64,000 nt of DNA. Origin: Anaerocolumna sp. MB42-C2 (lineage in GTDB: Bacteria; Bacillota; Clostridia; Lachnospirales; Lachnospiraceae). Positions within the stretch are counted from its first letter, which is position 1. The number at the start of each line of letters is the position of its first letter. The notes under the pieces were generated by a model. It was not told the DNA's origin and did not search any database. It saw only the letters and a list, made by a program, of their open reading frames with translations. Positions 46,910-54,845 of this stretch are shown piece after piece. The position numbers and the translations under genes are program-made. The stretch spans positions 2,743,501 to 2,807,500 of the forward strand of contig NZ_CP133190.1 in the NCBI RefSeq assembly GCF_030913705.1, in the 5' to 3' direction.

Positions 46910-48091
46910 TTACTGAACTAAATTAACTGCTACATTTTCAACCGGAACACCTTTTGCATCTTTTGCTACGGTATCATTACCAATCGTAACTTCTTTCTTC
47001 ACGATTTTATCATATATGGCATCATAGTCAGCCTGTGTGAACTTTTCAAACTTAGAAGTTTTCATCGGAAGTTCCACACCTTCACTGCTTGCATTTAATG
47101 TAGCCGTTGTTCCGCCGGGGAATTTATTGCTATAATAACTTTCAAGAGCATCTGATACAGACTTGCCTAAATTCTTCATGGAGGAAGTGATTACTGTATC
47201 GGATTCTGAGGACTGGTCAACGTCTACTCCAATTACTTTCTTACCTGCCGTTTCGGCAGCTTTCATAACTGAGTTACCAACTGCACCGCCGCAGGCAAAG
47301 ATAACTTCGGTTCCTTCGTTATACCAGGCTGCTGCTTTTGCCTGATTGTCCGGAGTAGCATCAAAATTACCAACATAGGTATATTGAATCTGTACATCAC
47401 CTTTTCCTAAACCTAATTCTTTAGCGGCATAATCTGCACCCTGAATAAATCCATAACCATAACGGATAACGGCTGGAACTGCCATACCGCCCATAAATCC
47501 CAGTTTCTTATATCCATCTTTTACAATTGCATAACCGGCAAGGAAACCTGCTTCTTCTTCTGCGTAGAAGATGGAGTAAGTATTTTCTTTAATATCATAG
47601 TTGTAATCGCCGTTATGAGGCGCACCGTCTAAGATAATAAATTTCACTTCCGGGTATTTGGTCTGAGCTGTGTAAACCGGAACTTCAAATAAATAACCAG
47701 GGCATACGATAATCTTTGCACCGGCTTTTACTGCTAAATCCATTGATGCAAGATAAGCATCATCGGACTTTTCGGTTGGTTTATAATACTTATACGTTAA
47801 ATTATTTGATTTTGCATAAGCCTCCACGCCTTCCCAGGCACCCTGGTTAAAGGATTTATCGTCTATGGTACCGATGTCTGTAATTAATGCAACTTCATAT
47901 TTGCCGGAATTGTCTCCGTTATCTGCGGTAGTATCTGCTGTATCTGCTTTCGTATCTTCTACGGTAGTACCTGTTTTATCTCCGGGCGTATTATTATCTC
48001 CTGCGTTATTTGCTTTCGTTCCGCATGCTCCTAAGGATAGTACTAAAACTGCTGTTAATACTACACTTAATATTTTTTTTGATAATCTCAT
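46910..48091 (-). CDS. nupN: BmpA-family nucleoside-binding lipoprotein
   Basis: 393 residues. The start at 48091 (MRLSKKILSVVLTAVLVLSL) follows GGGAGG. A lipoprotein signal with lipobox LGAC (Cys23) is followed by a Thr/Asp-rich linker. BmpA/PnrA domain: VALITDIGTIDDKSFNQGAW, KYYKPTEKSDDAYLASMD, CPGYLFEVPVYT, EEEAGFLAGYAIV and ACGGAVGNSVMKAAE. It captures nucleosides outside the membrane for NupOPQ. It follows deoD, so uptake and breakdown of deoxynucleosides are linked. Confidence 0.92.
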   Translation of the reverse strand: MRLSKKILSVVLTAVLVLSLGACGTKANNAGDNNTPGDKTGTTVEDTKADTADTTADNGDNSGKYEVALITDIGTIDDKSFNQGAWEGVEAYAKSNNLTYKYYKPTEKSDDAYLASMDLAVKAGAKIIVCPGYLFEVPVYTAQTKYPEVKFIILDGAPHNGDYNYDIKENTYSIFYAEEEAGFLAGYAIVKDGYKKLGFMGGMAVPAVIRYGYGFIQGADYAAKELGLGKGDVQIQYTYVGNFDATPDNQAKAAAWYNEGTEVIFACGGAVGNSVMKAAETAGKKVIGVDVDQSSESDTVITSSMKNLGKSVSDALESYYSNKFPGGTTATLNASSEGVELPMKTSKFEKFTQADYDAIYDKIVKKEVTIGNDTVAKDAKGVPVENVAVNLVQ

Positions 48092-48229
48092 GTTGGTTCC
48101 TCCCAATAATCATTTTCATAGCTTATTTTGCTCCTGTGTTATCGGATCGTTACCTTATTATTTTATCCCGAAAATAGATTTATCACTCTCCTCTTTTATG
48201 ATTCTTTTACTATCAAACCTGTTTTTCTC

Positions 48230-48275
48230 GGATAATTGCAAAAAATATTCTATCTCTTATGATTTCGCAATTACC
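48230..48275. repeat. Short fold-back related to the 40487-40631 element
   Basis: TAATTGCAAAA at the left and TTTCGCAATTACCT at the right, identical to the ends of the 145-base element, around about 20 AT-rich bases. It lies between deoD and nupN, about 20 bases past the deoD stop. Confidence 0.6.
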
Positions 48276-48294
48276 TGTTCATCCTGTTTGTAAG

Positions 48295-48999
48295 TTAAGC
48301 AATCTCTAATGCTATTTTCATCATATTTTGAAAGCTGTTTTGCCTCTCCTCAGCTGTGGTTGCTTCACCTGTTACTAACGAATCGGAAATAGTGCAGACA
48401 GCCAGTGCATTTTTACCGGCTCTTGCAGCGTTCATATAGAGAGCGGCTGCCTCCATCTCTACACAAAGGATTCCCATTTTACTCCATTTCATGGTACCCT
48501 TAGAATCATCATAAAAAGTATCGGAGGATAAGAAATTACCGACTTTATAATGAATTCCCATTTCTTCCGTTACATCTACTGCTTTTTTTAATAATTCATA
48601 AGAAGCGATCGGAGCATAGGTTCCCGGTAACTCAAACTGGCTGACATAATTGGAATTCGTACAGGCACCCATTGCAAACGCTACATCCCTGACTTTTAAA
48701 TCCTGATTCAGGGAACCTGCCGTACCAATTCGGATAATGTTCTCCACCTCATAAAAGTTAAACAATTCATAGGAATAAATTCCGATGGAGGGCATCCCCA
48801 TACCGCTTGCCATAACAGATACCTGTTTACCTTTATAGTTACCCGTATAACCGTTAATTCCACGGACCGAATTTATTAATACGGCATCTTCTAAAAAATT
48901 CTCTGCTACAAATTTAGCTCTTAACGGATCTCCCGGCATTAATACAGTTTTGGCAAACTCTCCTGCCTTTGCTGCTATATGTGGTGTTGGTATATTCAT
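48295..48999 (-). CDS. deoD: Purine nucleoside phosphorylase, DeoD-type
   Basis: 234 residues. It splits purine (deoxy)nucleosides into base and (deoxy)ribose 1-phosphate. DeoD-type marks: MNIPTPHIAAKAGEFAKTVL, MPGDPLRAK (about 22-30), GMGMPSIGIYSYEL, RIGTAGSL and the C-terminal CVEMEAAALYMNAARAGKNA; catalytic Asp204 region ISDSLVTGE. Follows deoC by 12 bases. The fold-back element 48230-48275 lies downstream. Confidence 0.95.
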   Translation of the reverse strand: MNIPTPHIAAKAGEFAKTVLMPGDPLRAKFVAENFLEDAVLINSVRGINGYTGNYKGKQVSVMASGMGMPSIGIYSYELFNFYEVENIIRIGTAGSLNQDLKVRDVAFAMGACTNSNYVSQFELPGTYAPIASYELLKKAVDVTEEMGIHYKVGNFLSSDTFYDDSKGTMKWSKMGILCVEMEAAALYMNAARAGKNALAVCTISDSLVTGEATTAEERQNSFQNMMKIALEIA

Positions 49000-49011
49000 A
49001 ATTTTCTCCTC

Positions 49012-49677
49012 CTAGTAATCTTTCGCTATTTTCCCTTTTATCAGGTTAACGGCAGAACTGGTGCCGATTCTTGCGCATCCCTCTGCGATAAAAGCTGCCA
49101 GATCTTCAACGCTTTTCACACCGCCGGCTGCTTTTATCTTCACATCAGGGCCGATATTTTCTTTAAATAACCTGACATCTTCTAACGTTGCGCCGCCTGT
49201 ACCAAAACCCGTGGAGGTTTTAATAAAATCAGCTCCTGCATTGGTAACAGCGTGGCACATAGCAATCTTCTCTTCAAGGGTAAGATAACAGGTTTCAATA
49301 ATTACTTTTAGAACCTTATCTCCCACAATTTTTTTCAAAAATGCGATTTCATCTTCTACTTTCTTATAGTCCCCGTTCTTAACATCGGTAATATTAATAA
49401 CCATATCAATCTCATCAGCACCATCCTCCAAGGCCTGCTCACATTCTGCTGCCTTTGCTGTGGTAGTACTATATCCCAAAGGAAATCCGATAACCGTACA
49501 AATATTTATCTGACTACCATATTTATCGCGGATCCTTTTTATATAACAGGGTGGTATACAGACGGAAGCAGTTTTATACTCCAAAGCTTCCTCACATAAA
49601 TTTTCAATATCTTCCCAGGTCGCAACCGCTTTTAGCTGCGTGTGATCAACATAATGTAACAATTCTAATTCTTTCAT
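49012..49677 (-). CDS. deoC: Deoxyribose-phosphate aldolase
   Basis: 221 residues. It cleaves deoxyribose 5-phosphate to acetaldehyde and glyceraldehyde 3-phosphate. DeoC motifs: DHTQLKAVATWEDIENLCEE in part, CTVIGFPLGYSTTTAKAAEC, the Schiff-base lysine region LKVIIETCYL, and FIKTSTGFGTGGAT. First gene of the operon deoC-deoD-nupNOPQ; the DeoR-type regulator is read in the opposite direction, about 450 bases away. Confidence 0.95.
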   Translation of the reverse strand: MKELELLHYVDHTQLKAVATWEDIENLCEEALEYKTASVCIPPCYIKRIRDKYGSQINICTVIGFPLGYSTTTAKAAECEQALEDGADEIDMVINITDVKNGDYKKVEDEIAFLKKIVGDKVLKVIIETCYLTLEEKIAMCHAVTNAGADFIKTSTGFGTGGATLEDVRLFKENIGPDVKIKAAGGVKSVEDLAAFIAEGCARIGTSSAVNLIKGKIAKDY

Positions 49678-50128
49678 ATTTTTATCCTTTCTTGTGTATA
49701 TACTCTCCTAATAAAAAAATGGTTATCCTAAAAAAGATATGTTTATTAGGCAGATGCCAGATTTAATGCAGAATTTTATTATAGTATGTGCTATGTACGT
49801 ATTTATTTCTTCCCTCATGATTTTTTTGTCTGCTCATTATAATTAAATACCTAACCGGATTTCTTACTTAGAATCAAATCTCAAACTGTATTTTCTTACT
49901 TATTATACTAACACTTTTCATTAGTTCGGTCAATCATATTTTGTTTTACTTTTAACATTTGTATTGTTATAGTCGTCACATTTTATCACTATTTTGGATT
50001 TTTTGTTACATTTCAAAAATTGTTAGATAATTATTGAAACAACGGTATAAAAATGTTATAATATTAACATATATTCGAAATACTTTAGTTAATTAGCGTG
50101 TTGAAAACCATGGAGTCAGGAGAGAATT
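49678..50128. other. Divergent regulatory gap between deoC and deoR
   Basis: 451 non-coding bases. It holds a 9-base inverted repeat CCTAATAAA/TTTATTAGG (49707-49715 and 49742-49750) about 30 bases upstream of deoC, a candidate operator or leader hairpin. On the right is the deoR promoter (50034-50062). The remainder is AT-rich. Confidence 0.55.
50034..50062 (+). promoter_or_regulatory. Sigma-A promoter of the DeoR-family gene
   Basis: TTGAAA, 17-base spacer, TATAAT: near-perfect consensus, about 65 bases before the ATG at 50129. Confidence 0.85.
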
Positions 50129-50908
50129 ATGGGCAAAAAGGCTGATCGAATGAATCGATTAATTGATATAATTAAGTCTAAAAACGGAGCTTCCGTTAAG
50201 GAACTAGCCTCTTTGTTAGGAGTTTCCGAAATGACGATAAGACGGGATTTGATCGTATTAGAGCAGAATAATATTGTCAATAACGTTTATGGGGCAGCTA
50301 TTTATAACCCTGCTTATAAGCAGGAACAAAACGATTCTTCCTATGAACTTTCTAATGCGAAAAATACCCAGGATCTTGAGAAAAGTAAGATCGGTGCATT
50401 TGCTGCTTCCCTGATCGGTCCGGGTGATATTGTGGTCATTGATACCGGATCCACCACAGAGATGCTGGCGGAAAATATAGACGATAGTCTGGAAGCAACG
50501 ATTTTATGTTATAATGCTAACATTTTAAATTCATTAAGACAAAAGGAGAATCTTTCTCTTATCTTTTCCGGCGGCAGATATCATCCCAAGACTCAGATGG
50601 TGGAAAGTGCGGAAGGAATAGATTTAATTCAAAGTATGCGATTTACCAAGGCTTTCATCTCCGCGGCGGGAATCCACCATAACTTAGGGGTTACCTGTGT
50701 GTATCATTATGAAATACCAACCAAAAAAGCAATCATGCAATCTTCTTTAGAGAAGATTCTTATTATGGATTCTACTAAATTTGGCCAGGTAAAACCCGCT
50801 TATTTCGCAAATCTGGTGGATTTTGACGTTATCATTACAGATTCCTTAATCCCGGAGGAATGGAAAAAAGAAATTGAGAATTTAAAAATTAAATTATATA
50901 TGGTATAA
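50129..50908 (+). CDS. deoR: DeoR-family transcriptional regulator
   Basis: 259 residues. N-terminal winged helix (VKELASLLGVSEMTIRRDLI, about 22-41) and C-terminal sugar-phosphate sensor domain (DIVVIDTGSTTEMLAENI, IFSGGRYHPKTQMVE, FISAAGIH). Divergent from deoC-deoD-nupNOPQ, so it most likely represses that operon with a deoxyribose phosphate as inducer; this is inference from position. GGAG ribosome site. Its end is followed by repeat element B. Confidence 0.87.
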   Translation: MGKKADRMNRLIDIIKSKNGASVKELASLLGVSEMTIRRDLIVLEQNNIVNNVYGAAIYNPAYKQEQNDSSYELSNAKNTQDLEKSKIGAFAASLIGPGDIVVIDTGSTTEMLAENIDDSLEATILCYNANILNSLRQKENLSLIFSGGRYHPKTQMVESAEGIDLIQSMRFTKAFISAAGIHHNLGVTCVYHYEIPTKKAIMQSSLEKILIMDSTKFGQVKPAYFANLVDFDVIITDSLIPEEWKKEIENLKIKLYMV

Positions 50909-50914
50909 CAAACT

Positions 50915-51065
50915 AAGTGTCAGCAAATTGACACTTTCCCGCCTGAGGGAATAGGGTACCAATATACTTCCACTTCATGAGGTGCGCATCGGTTGTGTAT
51001 ACCGCCCGGGAGGGCTTTTTATTTCGTAGGGAAGTTCGGAGAACTTTCCTATGAAATAAAAAAAG
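50915..51065 (+). repeat. Intergenic repeat family copy B with terminator hairpins, after deoR
   Basis: Begins with hairpin AAGTGTCA/TGACACTT (50915-50936), then TCCC/GGGA. A conserved segment GTGCGCATCGG...GCCCGGGAGGGCTTTTT follows, then a 19-base-arm hairpin (51019-51037 with 51041-51059, loop GGA) and an A-run. The two non-Watson-Crick pairs are G-U in plus-strand RNA, which suggests the hairpin acts in the deoR transcript. Matches copies A and C. Confidence 0.8.
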
Positions 51066-51137
51066 AGTAGTTTTGATTATCTTGTAATAAAAGATAGTCA
51101 TTCACTACTCACTTTAATTTATATCACTATTATTTAA

Positions 51138-51374
51138 TTATTCTGCTGCTTCTAAGCTGGTCAAATATTCATCGAATTCTTTTTCCTGCTCGTCATAAAA
51201 AACATCAATAGACGGTAAATTAAGTGCAAAGAACAATCCAAGTAAGGTCTTAGCATCAAAATCAAATGTCCCGCTGGCCGTTTTGATTCTTACATCCGTT
51301 TTGCATTTGGAGGCCTCTTTGTTAAAGTCATAAAGATCATTTGCAGTTTTAAAGATAATTGTTTTGCTTTTCAT
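51138..51374 (-). CDS. HPr-like domain protein without phosphorylatable histidine
   Basis: 78 residues, chosen start at 51374 (MKSKTIIFKTANDLYDFN) ten bases after GGGAG. Pattern follows the PTS phosphocarrier HPr: strand, helix, GTFDFDAKTLLGLFFALN in the position of the VNAKSILGLMSL region. The active-site His of HPr is absent: the region before the first helix reads KTANDLY. It therefore probably does not carry phosphate; it may be a regulatory or structural relative. Single gene with its own promoter. Confidence 0.75.
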   Translation of the reverse strand: MKSKTIIFKTANDLYDFNKEASKCKTDVRIKTASGTFDFDAKTLLGLFFALNLPSIDVFYDEQEKEFDEYLTSLEAAE

Positions 51375-51787
51375 AGATATCACACTCCCATCTAAATCAT
51401 AATATTATCATACAATATTTTCCTAATTATAACAATTTCTTCTTTGTACAAATCTAACGAAAAATCAGTGCAAATACTGGTAAACTTCCACAATCATATA
51501 TCCTGCGTCTCTGTTATAATTCTTCAGATGAAAAGTGTCTTAATCCAGACTTTATCTTTTCACAAGTTCCCTTTATGAGGTTTTATGTATTTCTTTCTAT
51601 TTACAGTATAATATCATGTTATTTAGAAGTCAATATCCCCTGTTTAATTTATAATATATTAAATTGTCGTTGAGTTACTGATTACAGGAACAAACGCTTC
51701 GAGTTTTTTGTGAGTGCATCATCAGAAAACCGGAGAATTGCAGCGCCAAAATACTGCCTTTGCGCTTTGTGTACATCAATAACAGAA
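51375..51787. other. Gap between HPr-like and GDPD genes
   Basis: 413 bases. Next to the HPr-like gene is its probable promoter (51407-51435). A weak hairpin with TGAAAA...GTCT/AGAC...TTTTCA lies near 51527-51575. The rest has no gene or clear signal. Confidence 0.45.
51407..51435 (-). promoter_or_regulatory. Sigma-A promoter of the HPr-like gene
   Basis: TTGTTA, 17 bases, TATGAT on the minus strand, about 35 bases before the chosen ATG. Confidence 0.6.
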
Positions 51788-52462
51788 TTAATTCCACCCT
51801 GCTCTGATGGTCAATGCAGCGGAAACAGTTCTGGTCGTTATATTATATATATTGTAATCTAAGAATCGATTAAGGATACTTTCCTCATTAACGGTCCAGG
51901 CAGAACACAAAATTCCATTCTCCTTAAGAAAAACAAGAAAGGACTCCGTACATAAACGGTAATCCATATTTATACACTTAATCTCATAGTTCAAGGATTC
52001 CATTGCTGCCCTTTTTAAACCTTGATCCAGTAGCTCTGTATTATTCGAGGCACATAGTTCCTCTATTTCAGGGAGCAATATTTCTATATTTAAAAATATA
52101 TCGACCTGCGGCAATCTGCTGTTTCCTTTTTTTATCAATTCCAAATCCACGTTACCCGAATAGATTAACTGCTTATTAACACCGGTTTTTTCTGCTAGCT
52201 TGTAGATTTCAAGTTCTAATTCTCTCTGCTTTAAATCACAATTTATCTTCTTATCAGGGTATTCCTTTAACATAAGAAAAGCTGCCTCTAAGAGAGGTGC
52301 GTTATTATCTGCTTCATCATGGGAAAGAACCAGAATACCTTTCTCATTTTTTTGTACATCCACTTCCAAACAATCCGCTTTAGTGTTTAGTGCATACTTA
52401 AGGAACTCCAGGGAATTATCTTTTGTCTGATCACAACCGGAATGTGCCGTTATTAAAGTCAT
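51788..52462 (-). CDS. Glycerophosphodiester phosphodiesterase
   Basis: 224 residues, cytoplasmic (no signal peptide). GDPD family: AHSGCDQTKDNSLEFLKYAL (about 5-24) in place of the usual HRG start, CLEVDVQKNEKGILVLSHDE with the catalytic HD, and AWTVNEESILNRFLDYNI near the end. The first His of the HRG motif is kept as AHSG, so chemistry may be conserved but substrate may differ. It is divergent from the 52657/PHP gene pair and shares promoter DNA with it. Confidence 0.85.
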   Translation of the reverse strand: MTLITAHSGCDQTKDNSLEFLKYALNTKADCLEVDVQKNEKGILVLSHDEADNNAPLLEAAFLMLKEYPDKKINCDLKQRELELEIYKLAEKTGVNKQLIYSGNVDLELIKKGNSRLPQVDIFLNIEILLPEIEELCASNNTELLDQGLKRAAMESLNYEIKCINMDYRLCTESFLVFLKENGILCSAWTVNEESILNRFLDYNIYNITTRTVSAALTIRAGWN

Positions 52463-52553
52463 AATATTTACTCCTTATTTTTTGTTTTAATAGATCATAT
52501 CTAAATTGCGTACCTGTAAAAATATCACTTTTTTAGTATCTTTCTATAATATC

Positions 52554-52582
52554 ATTATAAACTTATAATCATTTATTGACAA
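52554..52582 (-). promoter_or_regulatory. Sigma-A promoter of the GDPD gene
   Basis: TTGTCA, 17 bases, TATAAT on the minus strand; its -35 overlaps the -35 of the divergent promoter 52576-52604. Confidence 0.7.
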
Positions 52583-52604
52583 CTCTCTTTGGAAACGATA
52601 CCAT
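52576..52604 (+). promoter_or_regulatory. Sigma-A promoter of the 52657/PHP pair
   Basis: TTGACA, 17 bases, TACCAT, about 53 bases before the ATG at 52657. It overlaps the divergent GDPD promoter by six or seven bases in the -35. Confidence 0.75.
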
Positions 52605-52656
52605 ATTTTTAACATCAAAAATATATGGAATAAGATAATTACCGGAAAGGAAAAAC

Positions 52657-53118
52657 ATGAAAGAGATACAGACTTTGACCGGAACTCTGAACAGGGGGTT
52701 CGTCGGCAACATCACCTATAATTTTAACCTGGAATCCTCCTATGATAAATTATATATCTGTTTAACTTATGATAATGAAAAAATCAGAACTGCAGATAAT
52801 CAATTCAAAAATAAAATTGAGGAGGCCTATGAAAATCACTATGGTTTTAAACTATGCGATAATCAATTACAGGATGTTATCAAATCAATGAAAACAGAGA
52901 TTCAGCTTGCGGCATTTATAAACGGTAGTTTTGCCGGGAATATCCATATGCCCGGAACAAAAAAAGAAATGATTCTGTCGCCAGTTATAAGTTCCAACGG
53001 GTGTATTCCCTGCAAAAATATGACAGGCCTGTTAAAGATCGTAATTAATGCCTTCAGCGTTTTAGAAAACCATACTTCCTATACGTTAGAAATAAAAGGA
53101 GAAGAACAACATGTTTAA
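52657..53118 (+). CDS. Unknown protein upstream of a PHP phosphoesterase
   Basis: 153 residues, no signal peptide or membrane segment. Mixed alpha/beta: two symmetrical halves, each starting with a short polar stretch around GxFxGNI (GFVGNITYNF near 14-23 and GSFAGNIHMP near 90-99), which hints at an internal duplication. It overlaps the PHP gene by eight bases and is clearly co-expressed with it. Probably a binding or accessory partner of the phosphoesterase. No family recognised. Confidence 0.65.
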   Translation: MKEIQTLTGTLNRGFVGNITYNFNLESSYDKLYICLTYDNEKIRTADNQFKNKIEEAYENHYGFKLCDNQLQDVIKSMKTEIQLAAFINGSFAGNIHMPGTKKEMILSPVISSNGCIPCKNMTGLLKIVINAFSVLENHTSYTLEIKGEEQHV

Positions 53119-54043
53119 ACGAGTGGAATTACATAACCATACGGTGGAATCAGACGGAAAAATGACCGTAGACGAATTGGTACAATATTTCCATACTAAT
53201 AAAATCAATTATTTCTCCCTTACGGATCACAATACGATATCCGGCCATCATAAATTAAAAAAAGTAATTGAAACCTCAGGACTTCCTATGGAATATATAA
53301 CCGGCTATGAACTCACTTCCTATTATGGGCATATATTATGCCAAAATGTAACCTCGTATATCCCCTGGGACGATATCGATATAAATAATGCGGATGTTTT
53401 ACTGGAGCGGGTTCACACTGCAGGGGGATTAGTTGGTATTGCCCATCCGTTCAGTGTGGGAGCACCTATATCCAATGGTATGCAGTTTAGTATGAAGATT
53501 CATAATCACCATTTGCTGGATTTTATTGAGATTGTTAATAATGCTCATCCAATGATTCCGGATAATCATAAAGGAATACTCTGGTGGGAAAATCTCCTCT
53601 TTGACGGATATCGGATTACCCCGGTAAGCGGTATGGATTTCCACAGACCTGGTGACAGAAGTGATTATTTTACTACTTATATTGAAATATCAGAAGCTTC
53701 CGAGAAGGATACTCTCTCAGAACAATTTACAAAAGCTGTTACGAATTGTAAAACCTGTGTAACCAAAGGACCGATTATAAGGACAAATTTGATCAATACT
53801 ATGCTGAACCTTGAATTGCTTTCTGAAAAAGATGGATTTTCAAATGAATTTGAGTGCAGAGAGCCGCTTTATTTAAAGTTCAAAACGGCTTCTAAACAAA
53901 CCGTGGTAACTATTGATACCAGGTTAGAAATAGACATAAATGAAATTATCTCATCAACTGATTCTGTTATTATTATTGAACTTTATAAGGATAAAACAGA
54001 ATGGCAGAATCTAATAGCAATCGGAGCACCGGTTTTTCTATAA
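53111..54043 (+). CDS. PHP-domain phosphoesterase (CehA/McbA-like)
   Basis: 310 residues. Metal-binding motifs: VELHNHTVESDGKMTVDEL (about 5-23), SLTDHNTISGHH, GGLVGIAHPF and SGMDFHRPGD. A C-terminal beta domain of about 90 residues follows. CehA-like PHP enzymes hydrolyse phosphodiesters or carbamates. Pairing with the unknown 52657 protein and divergence from a GDPD suggests phosphodiester breakdown. GAGAAG ribosome site inside the upstream gene. Confidence 0.82.
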   Translation: MFKRVELHNHTVESDGKMTVDELVQYFHTNKINYFSLTDHNTISGHHKLKKVIETSGLPMEYITGYELTSYYGHILCQNVTSYIPWDDIDINNADVLLERVHTAGGLVGIAHPFSVGAPISNGMQFSMKIHNHHLLDFIEIVNNAHPMIPDNHKGILWWENLLFDGYRITPVSGMDFHRPGDRSDYFTTYIEISEASEKDTLSEQFTKAVTNCKTCVTKGPIIRTNLINTMLNLELLSEKDGFSNEFECREPLYLKFKTASKQTVVTIDTRLEIDINEIISSTDSVIIIELYKDKTEWQNLIAIGAPVFL

Positions 54044-54112
54044 GAATAAATAAAAGCTTGCAAGTGTGGAACAAATAGTTACAATATTTCTTTCAATAAT
54101 TCTTTTATATTA

Positions 54113-54141
54113 TTGTAAATGAAACGTAAATTTACTATAAT
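54113..54141 (+). promoter_or_regulatory. Promoter of marR gene with palindromic operator
   Basis: TTGTAA, 17 bases, TATAAT. Between the two elements is the perfect palindrome GTAAATTTAC (54126-54135), a candidate binding site for the MarR protein itself. Confidence 0.65.
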
Positions 54142-54178
54142 AAAATTAATGAACAACAAGTTAGGAGGAGGACAGGCC

Positions 54179-54661
54179 ATGAACAAGGAAGACCAGGTCA
54201 TAATGACTTACCGGAACTTATATAACAAGATGGTTTGGCTTAATAATTTTAGAATGAAAGACAGTTTTAATGGTTATACCTCTTCTGAAGTACATTGTAT
54301 TGAACATATCGGAAGTAATATCGATTCCAATGTCACAAAACTTGCGGAGTCCTTTTATATGACCAGCGGTGCAATAAGTAAAATGACAAAGAAACTTATT
54401 AAAAAAGGTGCTATTGAAAGTTACCAGAGACCGGATAACAAGAAAGAGATATATTTCAGACTTACCAAACAAGGTCAGGAAATTTATAAAACACATGAGG
54501 CCCTGCACAAAGAGTTTCACGAACGGGATAAAGTCATATTTGATCAGGTAACTGAGGAACAATTTGACAGTATGCTTCACTTCATAGAAATGTATAGCAG
54601 ACATTTGGATGCAGAAATTAAGAAACTGGGTGTAGATATTAAGTCGGATAAATCAGAATAA
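54179..54661 (+). CDS. MarR-family transcriptional regulator
   Basis: 160 residues. The start at 54179 (MNKEDQVIMTYRNLYNKM) follows GGAGGAGG. Winged-helix DNA-binding region VTKLAESFYMTSGAISKMTK (about 54-73) and wing RPDNKKEIYFRLTKQGQEIY. It is followed by a strong terminator and then by an MFS transporter gene with operator-like repeats, so it probably controls itself and the transporter. Confidence 0.87.
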   Translation: MNKEDQVIMTYRNLYNKMVWLNNFRMKDSFNGYTSSEVHCIEHIGSNIDSNVTKLAESFYMTSGAISKMTKKLIKKGAIESYQRPDNKKEIYFRLTKQGQEIYKTHEALHKEFHERDKVIFDQVTEEQFDSMLHFIEMYSRHLDAEIKKLGVDIKSDKSE

Positions 54662-54695
54662 ATAAATATGGAAAAACAGACAGCCGGGCTCTATG

Positions 54696-54750
54696 AACTG
54701 ACCCCTATATGTTAGACCTTTCATTCTAACATATAGGCGGTCAGTTTTTT
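54696..54750 (+). terminator. Strong terminator between marR and MFS genes
   Basis: AACTGACC and CTATATGTTAGA pair with TCTAACATATAG and GGTCAGTT (8-base loop), followed by seven T residues. It separates the MFS gene into its own transcript. Confidence 0.9.
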
Positions 54751-54764
54751 TATTGTGATTATTT

Positions 54765-54816
54765 TGTTGACAAGGAAGCAATATTGTGATACGATGTTTT
54801 TGCTTCCAAGGAAACA
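54765..54816 (+). promoter_or_regulatory. MFS promoter with two operator-like repeats
   Basis: TTGACA (54767-54772), 17 bases, TACGAT (54790-54795). Two similar 16-base sites, TGTTGACAAGGAAGCA (54765-54780) and TGCTTCCAAGGAAACA (54801-54816), lie over the -35 and just past the start point, exactly 36 bases apart. The second is a near palindrome. Confidence 0.75.
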
Positions 54817-54845
54817 TTATTATAACAAAAGAGAGGAGAATTCAT

